Of a stretch of 64,000 nt of DNA, positions 26,182-38,025 are shown in pieces (positions within the stretch are counted from its first letter, which is position 1; each line of letters opens with the position of its first letter). A program made the translations under genes and the position numbers. The notes beneath the pieces were generated by a model that had not been told where the DNA came from, ran no database searches, and worked only from the letters and a program-made list of their open reading frames with translations. This DNA is from Candidatus Jettenia caeni (GTDB taxonomy: Bacteria; Planctomycetota; Brocadiia; Brocadiales; Brocadiaceae), in contig BAFH01000002.1 in the NCBI GenBank assembly GCA_000296795.1, positions 528,686-592,685 of the forward strand, given 5' to 3'.

Positions 26182-27210
26182 ATGAATATGCTTGAAGTAA
26201 AATACGTAATAAAAATCCTTGGTAAAAAGGAGGTTGTGAGAGGTGTTTCCTTTGAGGTTGAGAGGGGACAACTACTTGCCCTCTTAGGCCCTTCCGGATG
26301 TGGAAAGACAACAACGCTGAGAATAATTGCAGGTTTAGAATTACCCGATTATGGTGAGATTTGGATAGATGGAGTACTTGCCAGCGGCAGCCAAAAGATA
26401 GTGATGTCCCAAAAAGAACGTCATATCGGAATGGTATTTCAAGACCTCGCCCTCTGGCCGCATATGACGGTATATAAAAACATAGAGTTTGGATTAAAGG
26501 CAATTGGGCTTACAAGGGCTGAGAGACAAAAAAGGATTGCGGCTGTTCTCGATAAGGTTAATATGAAAAAATATGCCAATGAGTATCCATCGAGACTTTC
26601 AGGGGGGCAACAACAGCTTATTGCTATTGCAAGGGCTATTGTTACAGAGCCCAAGTTACTCCTCATGGACGAGCCCTTATCGAATATTGATGTGCAATTG
26701 CGTGATGATATTAGAAAGGAAATAAAACGTATTCAGCAGGAGACGGAAATTACCGCCGTTTACGTAACCCATGATCAGGAAGACGCATTTCTCTTAGCAA
26801 ACAAGATAGCAGTAATGAATGCAGGAGTAATAGAGCAAGTGGATAGTCCTGAAGGGATTTATTTTTCTCCGAAAACATTTTTTGTGACCAATTTCGTAGG
26901 AGAATCAAATATCTTACCAGTAAGAATACTGGGGAGAGACAGAGTATCAGCCCCATGGGGAGAATTCGTGTGTAACACAAAAGATTATGAGAGGGGAGAT
27001 GCATTTCTCTTTTTCAGACCGCATCAAGCATTGATTGAGAAGAACGGCTATTATGAGGGTATAATTACGAGTCGAGATTTTATAAGAGGAAAATATAGAT
27101 ATCACATTTCAATATCGGGATGTGAGATGACCTTGTACGACCAAGGGGTTCACGAAACAGGCAAGCCGGTGAGGTTTTCTGTGAAAGAAATAAAGCTGTT
27201 ATTTGCTTAA
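26182..27210 (+). CDS. Fe(III)-type ABC transporter ATPase (FbpC-like)
   Basis: The start is uncertain. An upstream in-frame GTG (26137) lies too close to its GGGAG. The ATG at 26182 (or 26188) gives 'MNMLEVKYVIKILGKKEVV', the usual family beginning, in a 342-aa protein. Walker A is 'GPSGCGKTT', signature 'LSGGQQQLIAIARAI', Walker B 'LLLMDEPLSNID', and H-loop 'AVYVTHDQEDAF'. A C-terminal TOBE-type regulatory domain (about 230-340; 'FVGESNILPVRILG', 'FLFFRPHQALIEK') is present. It powers the permease encoded immediately upstream and completes the importer. Confidence 0.9.
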   Translation: MNMLEVKYVIKILGKKEVVRGVSFEVERGQLLALLGPSGCGKTTTLRIIAGLELPDYGEIWIDGVLASGSQKIVMSQKERHIGMVFQDLALWPHMTVYKNIEFGLKAIGLTRAERQKRIAAVLDKVNMKKYANEYPSRLSGGQQQLIAIARAIVTEPKLLLMDEPLSNIDVQLRDDIRKEIKRIQQETEITAVYVTHDQEDAFLLANKIAVMNAGVIEQVDSPEGIYFSPKTFFVTNFVGESNILPVRILGRDRVSAPWGEFVCNTKDYERGDAFLFFRPHQALIEKNGYYEGIITSRDFIRGKYRYHISISGCEMTLYDQGVHETGKPVRFSVKEIKLLFA

Positions 27211-27251
27211 CAATTTTGATTACATAATACTTATAAACATATAGATATGAT

Positions 27252-27422
27252 TTAACATGAGCTTGAGGTATTACCATTATCATTATCCTGCGGGGAATCT
27301 TTTTTCCGTATATCCCTATATATTTTTTTATACTCTTCTTCTCTTTGCTTGTTTGATCGAAGTATAGCAAACAGAAAAGTCGTAAAAACGACTCCGAATA
27401 TAATTCCTATCACTAAGAGCAT
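27252..27422 (-). CDS. Small single-helix membrane protein, 56 aa
   Basis: On the minus strand an ATG at 27422 opens 'MLLVIGIIFGVVFTTFLFAI', one hydrophobic helix, then a basic/acidic tail 'LRSNKQREEEYKKIYRDIRK' and a polar end 'NDNGNTSSSC', stopping at 27252. The clean switch from transmembrane segment to charged tail is what a real membrane micro-protein looks like. There is no strong Shine-Dalgarno sequence. It is alone between two plus-strand genes and no function can be assigned. Confidence 0.5.
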   Translation of the reverse strand: MLLVIGIIFGVVFTTFLFAILRSNKQREEEYKKIYRDIRKKDSPQDNDNGNTSSSC

Positions 27423-27652
27423 GGTTTAAGACTTTTTCTGAAAACAGCTAGACTGTTCCCGTTATACAAAATAGTACGTATCGAATACTAAAAGACAAGA
27501 ATATTACATATATCATTTTTAATCATCTTTGTAAATTTCAATTTTTATAATTTTCAAAATGTATCATTCCTATTCTAAAAATAAATTATTTGAATATAAG
27601 AGAGATTTTTAATATACTATGGGCTTATTGTTATGCTTAAAATAATGAATAA

Positions 27653-30892
<3,240 letters not shown>

Positions 30893-31020
30893 ACACTCCT
30901 TTTCTTGATGATTTTCAATTGCATTCTGAGGTTATGGATGCTAGTATTTAATCCTAACTCAAAGTAGGAGATACGTTGGAATATGATGTTGCATAACTTA
31001 TGTTCTAATGCAGTAAGGGA

Positions 31021-31036
31021 TGTTTCACGTGAAACA
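31021..31036. promoter_or_regulatory. parS site upstream of parB
   Basis: TGTTTCACGTGAAACA is a perfect 16-base parS palindrome. It sits 129 bases upstream of the parB start, in the gap before the divergent ABC-2 permease gene. ParB binding here nucleates the partition complex and could also autoregulate parB. Confidence 0.95.
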
Positions 31037-31088
31037 TACTAAGTTTTAGCTAGTGTATGAAATTTTTTTATATTTGCAAGATTTTTTT

Positions 31089-31892
31089 ATGAACGGATGC
31101 ATTTTTTCTATTGCTGTTAACACGATACGAGAAGTTACACGGCAATCGATGTTTTACTTTATTATATGCGGTGGAATTTTGCTGATATTTCTATCTTTCT
31201 TCTTTACCTTGTTTGCCTTTGGGGAAGAAACAAGGATGATACAAGAAATGGGAATATCGACAATTATGATCTGCTGCCTGTGTCTTGCCTCGTTAAGTGC
31301 AACAATTACCATATCCAGTGAGTTGGAAAAAGGGACAATGATGACCTTGTTGTGCAAACCGGTAAATAAAAAATCCATCCTTTTCGGTAAGTTTTTTGGC
31401 ATACTAGCTATTGTTTTCCTGTCCTGCGGAATGATGGGACTTTTTTTGACTGTTTCGTTGAGTATCAAAGATTCTTTGGAATATCACAAAGGATTGTTAA
31501 GCTCCTTTGCTGATATTGGTTATTCTGTATTTTTTGAGTTAGTATGCTCTTTTTTTCAAGCAGCCATAATTTGTTCAATTGCAATTGCAGGAGCTCTCTA
31601 TATCCCTATGGTATCAAATTTAAGCTTGTGTCTGTTTATCTATGCCATGGGGAATTCAACGTATTTTTTCCAGAAGCTGTTTCAGGGCAATGAAGAAGGT
31701 TTCCCCTGGTATGCATCAATTTTCTTTATATTTTTCCCGAACCTTAGTGGTTTAAACACTATTGGCGCCAGAATCGGATTCCAGAAATTTAATCTCGCTT
31801 ATGTAGCATTATTACTACTATACGCCATTCTGTATATAATGCTTGTTATAATGTTGACATGTGAGTTTTTTAATAAAAGAGAATGTAAATAA
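31089..31892 (+). CDS. ABC-2 type transporter permease
   Basis: The ATG at 31089 is favoured over an in-frame GTG at 31053, because it gives the typical start 'MNGCIFSIAVNTIREVTRQS'. The 267-aa protein has six membrane helices. 'ISSELEKGTMMTLLCKPVNK' is the conserved elbow/coupling segment of ABC-2 permeases of the NosY/YhaP kind, where 'E-x-G-T...L-x-x-P-v-x-r' is typical. No ATPase gene is adjacent, so its partner must be supplied from elsewhere. The substrate is unknown. It shares an intergenic region with parB that contains parS. Confidence 0.78.
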   Translation: MNGCIFSIAVNTIREVTRQSMFYFIICGGILLIFLSFFFTLFAFGEETRMIQEMGISTIMICCLCLASLSATITISSELEKGTMMTLLCKPVNKKSILFGKFFGILAIVFLSCGMMGLFLTVSLSIKDSLEYHKGLLSSFADIGYSVFFELVCSFFQAAIICSIAIAGALYIPMVSNLSLCLFIYAMGNSTYFFQKLFQGNEEGFPWYASIFFIFFPNLSGLNTIGARIGFQKFNLAYVALLLLYAILYIMLVIMLTCEFFNKRECK

Positions 31893-31928
31893 ATGAAAGG
31901 CAGGATGTCTATAGGGAAGGATGTGTGA

Positions 31929-32660
31929 TTGATCTACGGTATAATAGGCGATATTCATAGTAATTATGATGCCTTAACGGCGGTTATTAATGAGCTTCAG
32001 CTAGAACAAGTCGATAAGATATTATGTGTCGGAGATATTATTGGCTATGCCGCTGAACCAGTAAAGTGCATAGATTTGCTCCGTGAGCTAAATTGTATAA
32101 GCGTAGCCGGGAACCACGATTATGCCGTGGTGGGGAAATTTCCTCTAGGTTATTTCCACGCTGATGCAAGAGCTGCCGTTTTATGGACAGCAAAACAACT
32201 TTCCGATGAGCATATAAGCTTTTTGGAAAATTTACCCTTAATTGAAGAATTAGAGGGTATTACTCTTGTCCACGGAGCATTAAACCACCCGGAATTTTTT
32301 GATTATATAATAACAGGTCCTGATGCACAATTAAATCTCGATATTTTAAAAACACCGGTTTGTTTCTATGGCCATACTCATGTGCCGTTAGGAATTTTTT
32401 TAGACAAAGGAGGGAATATGCATATTGATAGAGGGAATGTTTTTGACTTAAATGGCGCAGAAAAGGCGCTGATAAACGTAGGAAGCGTAGGACAGCCACG
32501 GGATTGGGATCTCAGGGCTTCTTGTGCTATTTACTACGTAGAAGAGAAGATGGTAAAGATTAAGCGCGTAAAATATAACATTAACGAAGCCGTAGAGAAG
32601 ATATACTCAGCGCATTTACCAGGGATAAACGCCTTGCGGTTAAGAGAACATATTATTTAA
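31929..32660 (+). CDS. Metallophosphoesterase, YfcE/MJ0936-like
   Basis: The 243-aa cytoplasmic calcineurin-like phosphoesterase starts at a TTG after an AGGGAAGGA ribosome-binding site: 'MIYGIIGDIHSNYDALTAVI'. Metal-binding motifs are in order: GDIHSN (D-x-H), 'ILCVGDIIGYAAEP' (G-D), 'VAGNHDYAVVG' (G-N-H-D), 'LVHGALNHPEF' and 'CFYGHTHVP' (G-H-T-H). It is a complete two-metal centre. Family members hydrolyse phosphodiesters such as cyclic nucleotides or small phosphorylated compounds, but the natural substrate is not predictable. It is 36 bases after the permease gene and converges on serA. Confidence 0.88.
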   Translation: MIYGIIGDIHSNYDALTAVINELQLEQVDKILCVGDIIGYAAEPVKCIDLLRELNCISVAGNHDYAVVGKFPLGYFHADARAAVLWTAKQLSDEHISFLENLPLIEELEGITLVHGALNHPEFFDYIITGPDAQLNLDILKTPVCFYGHTHVPLGIFLDKGGNMHIDRGNVFDLNGAEKALINVGSVGQPRDWDLRASCAIYYVEEKMVKIKRVKYNINEAVEKIYSAHLPGINALRLREHII

Positions 32661-32691
32661 TACTATTGATATAGAGTAAATATGGCCAAAT

Positions 32692-34272
32692 TTACAGATG
32701 GATCAGGTGGGCCGATTCTATATGACCCAACTTTTCAATCTCCCGGAGGCATTCTACGGGCAATAGTGCATCTACATTTAAAATCGTAATAGCGTTGCCG
32801 CCAATCTCTTTCCTTCCAAACGCCATCTGGGCTATATTTATTTTTTTACGGCCGAGAAGAGATCCAATATCACCAATCAAGCCTGGTTTATCTTTTCCAA
32901 AAAGAACAAGCATGTGTTCGTTCAGCGAAGCTTCTACACCGTAGCCATTGATATCAACAATTCTTGGCTCATTCTTGCCAAATACTGCTCCTGAGATTAC
33001 CAGTTCATCTTTTGCTGTAGTTATTTTTGCAGTTACCAAACTAGTAAAATCGCTGATAATGTTACTCGTGGTTACATCAACCTTAATACCACGCTCCGCT
33101 AAAAGAATGGGCGCACTAACAAGATTGACGCCATCTTCAAGAGAAGGTTTGAGCAATCCTACAAGCAGACTATCGGTAACGAGCCGAACATTCTTCTTGC
33201 AGATTTCTCCTGTATAAGTAATATGTATCGCCCGTATATTTTCTTTCGCTATTTGGATAAGGAGCGACCCCATTTTCTCTGCAAGAATGATATAGGGTTT
33301 CAGGTTGATATATTCTTCGGGATTGTAAGGCGGAAGATTTACCGCGTTTCTAAATCCCCTTCCCGTAAGCGCATCAGCCATTTGTTCGGCAGCTTCAACG
33401 GCTACAGCAAATTGAGCCTCTTCTGTTGATGCCCCTAAATGAGGGGTTGCAATTACCTGGTCTAATTCGAGTAATTTGTTGCCTACCGGCGGTTCTACAT
33501 CGAATACATCTATAGCAGCTCCCGCTACCTGACCATTTTTTATGGCATTGTAAAGGTCTTCTTCAGAAATAATCCCTCCCCGTGCGCAGTTGATAATTCG
33601 AACGCCCTTTTTCATGCAAGAAAATTCGGGTTGCCTTATAAGATTTTTAGTCTCACTATTGAAAGGCACATGGATTGTTATATAATCAGCCTGAGAAAGC
33701 AATTCTTTAAGATTCCTGGTAATATTGATGCTATATTGAGATGTAATTTCCTGGGAAATAAATGGATCATACCCGATTACCTTCATTTCTAAGGCCTTGG
33801 CACGTTTTGCAACCTGCCTTCCCACCCTGCCAAGTCCAATGATACCGATAGTCTTTCCGGCAATTTGAAAACCGGTATACTGTTTTCTTTCCCACTTTCC
33901 CGCTTTTACCGACGAGCATGCCTGTGGTATAAAACGTGAAAGAGAAAATAGTAAGGCCACCGTATGTTCGGCGGTTGAAGTAATATTCCCTTCCGGTGTA
34001 TTCATGACTACGATACCTTTTTTGGTAGCAGCGGAAACATCTACGTTATCAACTCCGACTCCAGCACGGCAAACCGCCTTTAATTTTTGAGCATTTTCAA
34101 GTAAGGCCGCTGTAATCTTTGTGCCACTGCGTAAGATAATTCCATCACAGGAGTGGATGATTGTTTTTAATTCATCTGCTTTTATGCCGGGTTTTTTTAA
34201 AACCTCAAGGCCAGCTTTTTCAAGTATTTCAATACATATATCGGGAAGTTCATCTGCAATCAGAACCAGCAT
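32692..34272 (-). CDS. serA: D-3-phosphoglycerate dehydrogenase
   Basis: SerA oxidises 3-phosphoglycerate to 3-phosphohydroxypyruvate, the first step of serine synthesis. The ATG at 34272 is preferred to an upstream TTG because AGAGGT precedes it, giving 526 aa, the long ACT-domain form. The substrate domain has 'ILRSGTKITAALLENA' and 'AVCRAGVGVDNVDV'. The NAD-binding domain has 'GKTIGIIGLGRVGRQVAKR' and the catalytic 'NCARGGIISEEDL', 'DVEPP', 'PHLGASTEEAQ'. An intervening ASB domain comes next, then a C-terminal ACT domain ('MLVLFGKDKPGLIGDIGSLL') for serine feedback. Confidence 0.96.
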   Translation of the reverse strand: MLVLIADELPDICIEILEKAGLEVLKKPGIKADELKTIIHSCDGIILRSGTKITAALLENAQKLKAVCRAGVGVDNVDVSAATKKGIVVMNTPEGNITSTAEHTVALLFSLSRFIPQACSSVKAGKWERKQYTGFQIAGKTIGIIGLGRVGRQVAKRAKALEMKVIGYDPFISQEITSQYSINITRNLKELLSQADYITIHVPFNSETKNLIRQPEFSCMKKGVRIINCARGGIISEEDLYNAIKNGQVAGAAIDVFDVEPPVGNKLLELDQVIATPHLGASTEEAQFAVAVEAAEQMADALTGRGFRNAVNLPPYNPEEYINLKPYIILAEKMGSLLIQIAKENIRAIHITYTGEICKKNVRLVTDSLLVGLLKPSLEDGVNLVSAPILLAERGIKVDVTTSNIISDFTSLVTAKITTAKDELVISGAVFGKNEPRIVDINGYGVEASLNEHMLVLFGKDKPGLIGDIGSLLGRKKINIAQMAFGRKEIGGNAITILNVDALLPVECLREIEKLGHIESAHLIHL

Positions 34273-34515
34273 TTCGACCTCTTTCAAAATAACAAACCAT
34301 AAATATAATTATTTTCAATCAGACCGTATTTTCTCAGGCGTATAGAATTAATCTTATTAATAATAACAATTTTATTAGGTAAAATCAATTTGAAACTACT
34401 CAGGTTTTTTCTGCTTTTTTTGCGCTGATAAATATTTGCGATGTATAAGAATATTTGTTAAACTACTACTGTTTATTTTTATGAATTATATAGCTATCAA
34501 ATGGAGCTCCATTCA

Positions 34516-35571
34516 ATGAAAGGTATAATTGCCATAGTATTAAGTATGTTTCTCCTGTTTACTATCCCTGTTACAAAGAGTACTTATGCTAAGGATGGAT
34601 CGCAAGAAGTCTTAAATAACTTGGAGAATTTCCAAAAATCTCTCTCTGGCTGGATGAAGAATTTTGATACCTTGAGCAGTCAATTTGATACGCTTCAGAA
34701 GAATGTAAACGAGAGTTTGGCTCCTCTTAGTGGAATTTCGAAAGAGATTAAGGGGATGCAAGAGAGGCTGGATTCGGTTCTTCCAAGAGTAATGGCCATT
34801 GAGAGAAGCGCTTCTGTAGCAGAGATCGGCGCTACGCTTACTTCTTTTAATGAAACCCTTGCTGTCTTAAAGAAATTACTATCTGATTTGACGAAACGCG
34901 TTGAGGATCAGGAGGTAAAAACCGCTGTGCTTGAAAAGAGATATCAAGAGGCGCAAAGACCGTTAGAACCAATCAAAAAAGCTATCGATGACCTCAGCAG
35001 ATTAGTGACAGAAAAACTAGGTGAACAGGAAAAAAAGATGGCCGCTGTTGAAGAGGGTATGAAAACACGTGTGCAATCTTTCGAAGACCAAATGAAGACC
35101 CTTGGTGATTTACAAAAACAGGTAAAAAAGCTGGAAAAAGGAGTTCCGCCCCCAACCGGAACAGTAACAGCCGGGGCAGTGCAAGCGCAGCCGCCCGTAG
35201 GCACAGAAACGGTAAAAATCGTTGAAGGCACAGAAACTGCCAAGGTGGTTGAGGAAGAGCGTGCGCCAACCCCTGAAGAAGAGGGTTTCGAAGAACTTGG
35301 GGATGATTTTTACCTGAGAAATGTAAAACTTCTTCCTTTCGGGTCTTCCTCTCAGATTAGAGGCGAGATTAAGAATGTATCAGATAGAGACCAGAGCATT
35401 GTAAGATTCGCAATTAAGATTTACAACGCCTCAGACATACTTCTCTTTACACAGGATTTTGCAATCAAGACTTTTAAGAAGGGTGAAATTCGAACCTTTA
35501 ATGAAATTATCAGTGGATATGCACCGGTGGATATTGCAAAATATGAAATCGTTCCAAAAGGGAGATATTAA
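34516..35571 (+). CDS. Secreted coiled-coil protein with FxLyD-like C-terminal domain
   Basis: The second ATG (34516) gives a cleaner signal peptide, 'MKGIIAIVLSMFLLFTIPVT', than the ATG at 34501. The mature protein (about 325 aa) is mostly heptad-rich coiled coil (about residues 30-215, Leu/Val spaced, Lys/Glu rich). An Ala/Pro/Thr/Val linker with a near-repeat ('GTETVKIVEGTETAKVVEE') comes next. The C-terminal beta domain 'FYLRNVKLLPFGSSSQIRGE' and 'IKNVSDRDQSIVRFAIKIYN' resembles the FxLyD family. It probably spans part of the periplasm. Four bases separate it from the SUMF1-like gene, so they form an operon. No enzyme activity is evident. Confidence 0.7.
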   Translation: MKGIIAIVLSMFLLFTIPVTKSTYAKDGSQEVLNNLENFQKSLSGWMKNFDTLSSQFDTLQKNVNESLAPLSGISKEIKGMQERLDSVLPRVMAIERSASVAEIGATLTSFNETLAVLKKLLSDLTKRVEDQEVKTAVLEKRYQEAQRPLEPIKKAIDDLSRLVTEKLGEQEKKMAAVEEGMKTRVQSFEDQMKTLGDLQKQVKKLEKGVPPPTGTVTAGAVQAQPPVGTETVKIVEGTETAKVVEEERAPTPEEEGFEELGDDFYLRNVKLLPFGSSSQIRGEIKNVSDRDQSIVRFAIKIYNASDILLFTQDFAIKTFKKGEIRTFNEIISGYAPVDIAKYEIVPKGRY

Positions 35572-35574
35572 AAA

Positions 35575-36366
35575 TTGGTTAAGCATACATATCTCATAGT
35601 ATGGATTTTGTTCTGTTGTCTTTCTATTCATACTTTAAAAGAATCATTGGCTGCTGAAGAGAAATATCCTGATATGGTTTTGGTGCCTGCCGGTGAATTT
35701 ATCATGGGTGATAGTACCTACTATGATTGGACTTTTCTCCTGGCTTATAATATTTACGACGGGCCTGAGCATCGTGTTTATCTGGATGCTTTTTATATAG
35801 ATAAATATGAAGTAACCAATGAACAATATAAGAAATTTGTAGAAGAAACGGGGCATCGCATGCCACGTTGCTGGAATGATGTCAGATTCAATCAGCCCAA
35901 GCAGCCGATTGTCGGTATTACCTGGGAAGATGCTGTTGCATATGCAACCTGGGCTGGAAAACGATTACCCACGGAGGCAGAATGGGAAAAAGCTGCACGT
36001 GGTACGGATAAGCGTGTATGGCCATGGGGGAACAAATTTGACAAAGAGAAATGTAATGTGTGGGAATCTGTGATCAAAGCAACAACACCGGTTGGAAAAT
36101 ATGAGAATGGTAAAAGCCCTTACGGATGTTATGATATGGCAGGGAATGCCTGGGAATGGTGTGCTGATTATTATGATCAAAACTATTATTACGTATCTTT
36201 ACAAAAAAATCCTGCAGGTCCTGATTCCGGTCTGCAAAGGGTTGTCCGTGGTGGTAGCTTCCTGTATTTTGGACATTATGCACGGTGCGCGGCGCGCTAT
36301 CGGGTACCTTGGTATGCCGAGAGTCCGCAAATTGGATTTCGTTGTGTAAAATCAGCGGAAAAATAA
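35575..36366 (+). CDS. Secreted SUMF1/formylglycine-generating-enzyme-like protein
   Basis: This starts at a TTG after GGGAG. The 263-aa product has a signal peptide (about residues 1-26, 'LIVWILFCCLSIHTLKESLA'). A full FGE-sulfatase (SUMF1) domain follows: 'MVLVPAGEFIMGDS', 'YIDKYEVTNEQYKKFVEETG', 'PIVGITWEDAVAYATWAGKR', 'LPTEAEWEKAARG', 'CYDMAGNAWEWCADYYD', 'RVVRGGSFLYFGHYARCAAR' and 'IGFRCV'. In true FGE two Cys make formylglycine on sulfatases. Many bacterial family members have lost this and serve other or structural roles. No sulfatase is near, so a non-FGE role in the envelope with the coiled-coil partner is plausible. Confidence 0.85.
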   Translation: MVKHTYLIVWILFCCLSIHTLKESLAAEEKYPDMVLVPAGEFIMGDSTYYDWTFLLAYNIYDGPEHRVYLDAFYIDKYEVTNEQYKKFVEETGHRMPRCWNDVRFNQPKQPIVGITWEDAVAYATWAGKRLPTEAEWEKAARGTDKRVWPWGNKFDKEKCNVWESVIKATTPVGKYENGKSPYGCYDMAGNAWEWCADYYDQNYYYVSLQKNPAGPDSGLQRVVRGGSFLYFGHYARCAARYRVPWYAESPQIGFRCVKSAEK

Positions 36367-36525
36367 TACGTTGGAATTCCTGTATACATACAGAATGATT
36401 TATAATATTTCAAAGCTTATCGCAGATAATTTCAGTCAAGCGAGACAACCTCGCCTTGTAATACTTATTCAAACGCTAATCCTCTAAGCATTTCCCCCAT
36501 ACGTTCTTTCGCTCTGAAACGTTAA

Positions 36526-37089
36526 TCAGGGTATTTTCTCAAACCGGACCTTTGGTTTTTCTTCCGTTGTTAAAGACTCTATAAATAAATCCACTTCAAG
36601 CGTGGGATATCTTTCTATTAATAATTCTCTGGCATTTCTTAAATCTGTACAAAGAGTTTCATATTCGGCTATTTCAGAACCGAACGATACGGACCCTCCA
36701 TATCCTCCACAATCTTTATGGCTAATAATAACAATTCGTTTTATAAGATGGAGACTTACCGAGAGAGAGAACTTACTAAAGAGCAGGTCCCGTGTTTCCG
36801 GATTTACCAGATTGTAGATACTGCCTGGTATAGAAATGTGATCATAATTATCTTTTAATCCCAAGGTGTTGTTTATAAACTCCTGGTTTGCTATCGCAAA
36901 CCGATAATCAATGCAGGTGATTACCAAGGTATCGCAATCATTTCTTGCCGCATCGGGGTTTGCAGTGATGGCTATTTGCTGGTTGTCCACAAGTAAATCG
37001 GGTAAAGATGATTTATTATAGGCACAGCCTGGAGAAATGATAAAAGACAAGATAATGCCCAGACATACGAATTTCCAATTTTTATTCAT
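36526..37089 (-). CDS. Secreted beta-carbonic-anhydrase-like protein, copy 1
   Basis: The ATG at 37089 is chosen because the protein then begins with an export signal, 'MNKNWKFVCLGIILSFIISP' followed by G-C. Cys22 might be lipidated, though -3 is not Leu. The 187-aa product carries all beta-class zinc-site motifs: Cys59-x-Asp61-x-Arg63 ('VITCIDYRFA') and His124-x-x-Cys127 ('IISHKDCGGYGG'). The core is shared with the next gene ('QEFINNTLGLKDNYD', 'ISIPGSIYNLVN'). It is shorter than typical beta-CAs. CO2 hydration outside the cytoplasm is the expected activity if functional. Confidence 0.75.
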   Translation of the reverse strand: MNKNWKFVCLGIILSFIISPGCAYNKSSLPDLLVDNQQIAITANPDAARNDCDTLVITCIDYRFAIANQEFINNTLGLKDNYDHISIPGSIYNLVNPETRDLLFSKFSLSVSLHLIKRIVIISHKDCGGYGGSVSFGSEIAEYETLCTDLRNARELLIERYPTLEVDLFIESLTTEEKPKVRFEKIP

Positions 37090-37197
37090 TTGAAATATTT
37101 CAAAGAGTAAGGTTAGAAAATAAAATACAAAAAGATCGGTATTGTAATACACAATGAATGAAAGCTACCATAAGATGAATATTAAAATAATTAATAA

Positions 37198-37794
37198 TTA
37201 TAAAATTTGTTTAAAATTATATATGCGTTGATGATCTTTAAATAAAACAGTACCGTAGTATAGATATACTTTTAAATGAGGATATCTTATACGCATGAGC
37301 CTTCGTGCTTTTTTTAAATCCTTACAAATTGCCTTATATTCTGCCGCAGGTTCAGAAAAACTTTTAGAACCTCCGTAGCCTGCGTTACAGTCCTGGTGTC
37401 CGAGAATAATGATACGTTTCACATGATGTAATCGGACAGAAACGCCAAATGTATTTAAGACTATGCTTCTTGTTTTTGAATTCAAGAGGTTATGAATAGA
37501 GCCAGGGATGGAGATATAATCATAGTTACCTTTTAATCCAAGCCTGTCATTAATAAATTCCTGCGTAGCGGTAGTAAACCGGAAATCGCTGCACGTAATT
37601 ACCAGGGCGTCACACCAATGCGTTTTCTCATCAAAAAATTTTAAGTATTTGGTCGATTTTTTTATTTTCCCGACATCTTTAGATTCTGTATCTGCAAATA
37701 CATTGTTTGTTTTGGCGATATTCATTATCGTAATGAACAGCACTATGATATGGACAGCTTTAGATTTCTTTAGTATCTTTTTTATGTAATGCAT
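37198..37794 (-). CDS. Secreted beta-carbonic-anhydrase-like protein, copy 2
   Basis: The 198-aa paralogue lies 108 bases upstream of copy 1 on the same strand. A signal peptide ends near 'NNVFA-DTES' (about residue 35). Zinc-site motifs are 'VITCSDFRFT' and 'IILGHQDCNAGYGG' (C-x-D-x-R, H-x-x-C). Long stretches match copy 1, for example 'QEFINDRLGLKGNYD' and 'ISIPGSIHNLLN', so the pair arose by tandem duplication. An extra Asn-Ala is inserted after the last zinc Cys. It may be bicistronic with copy 1. Confidence 0.75.
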   Translation of the reverse strand: MHYIKKILKKSKAVHIIVLFITIMNIAKTNNVFADTESKDVGKIKKSTKYLKFFDEKTHWCDALVITCSDFRFTTATQEFINDRLGLKGNYDYISIPGSIHNLLNSKTRSIVLNTFGVSVRLHHVKRIIILGHQDCNAGYGGSKSFSEPAAEYKAICKDLKKARRLMRIRYPHLKVYLYYGTVLFKDHQRIYNFKQIL

Positions 37795-38025
37795 AATTAT
37801 TATCTTCTAAAATTTAGTCAAAATAATATGAAAATATAAGTAAAGCTAATAAATTTAATCACGTTTAAGCATATTAGCAAGTTTTATTCCATATAATGAA
37901 AATATGGTAACTACATGATTGATAATACGATAGAAAAAAAGAAATGATTTTTAATGTATGCAGGAGAGCATATAAACGGCTTAATTCAACCATTTATATG
38001 CTCCGAAAAAGCGGACGGGCGAGTG

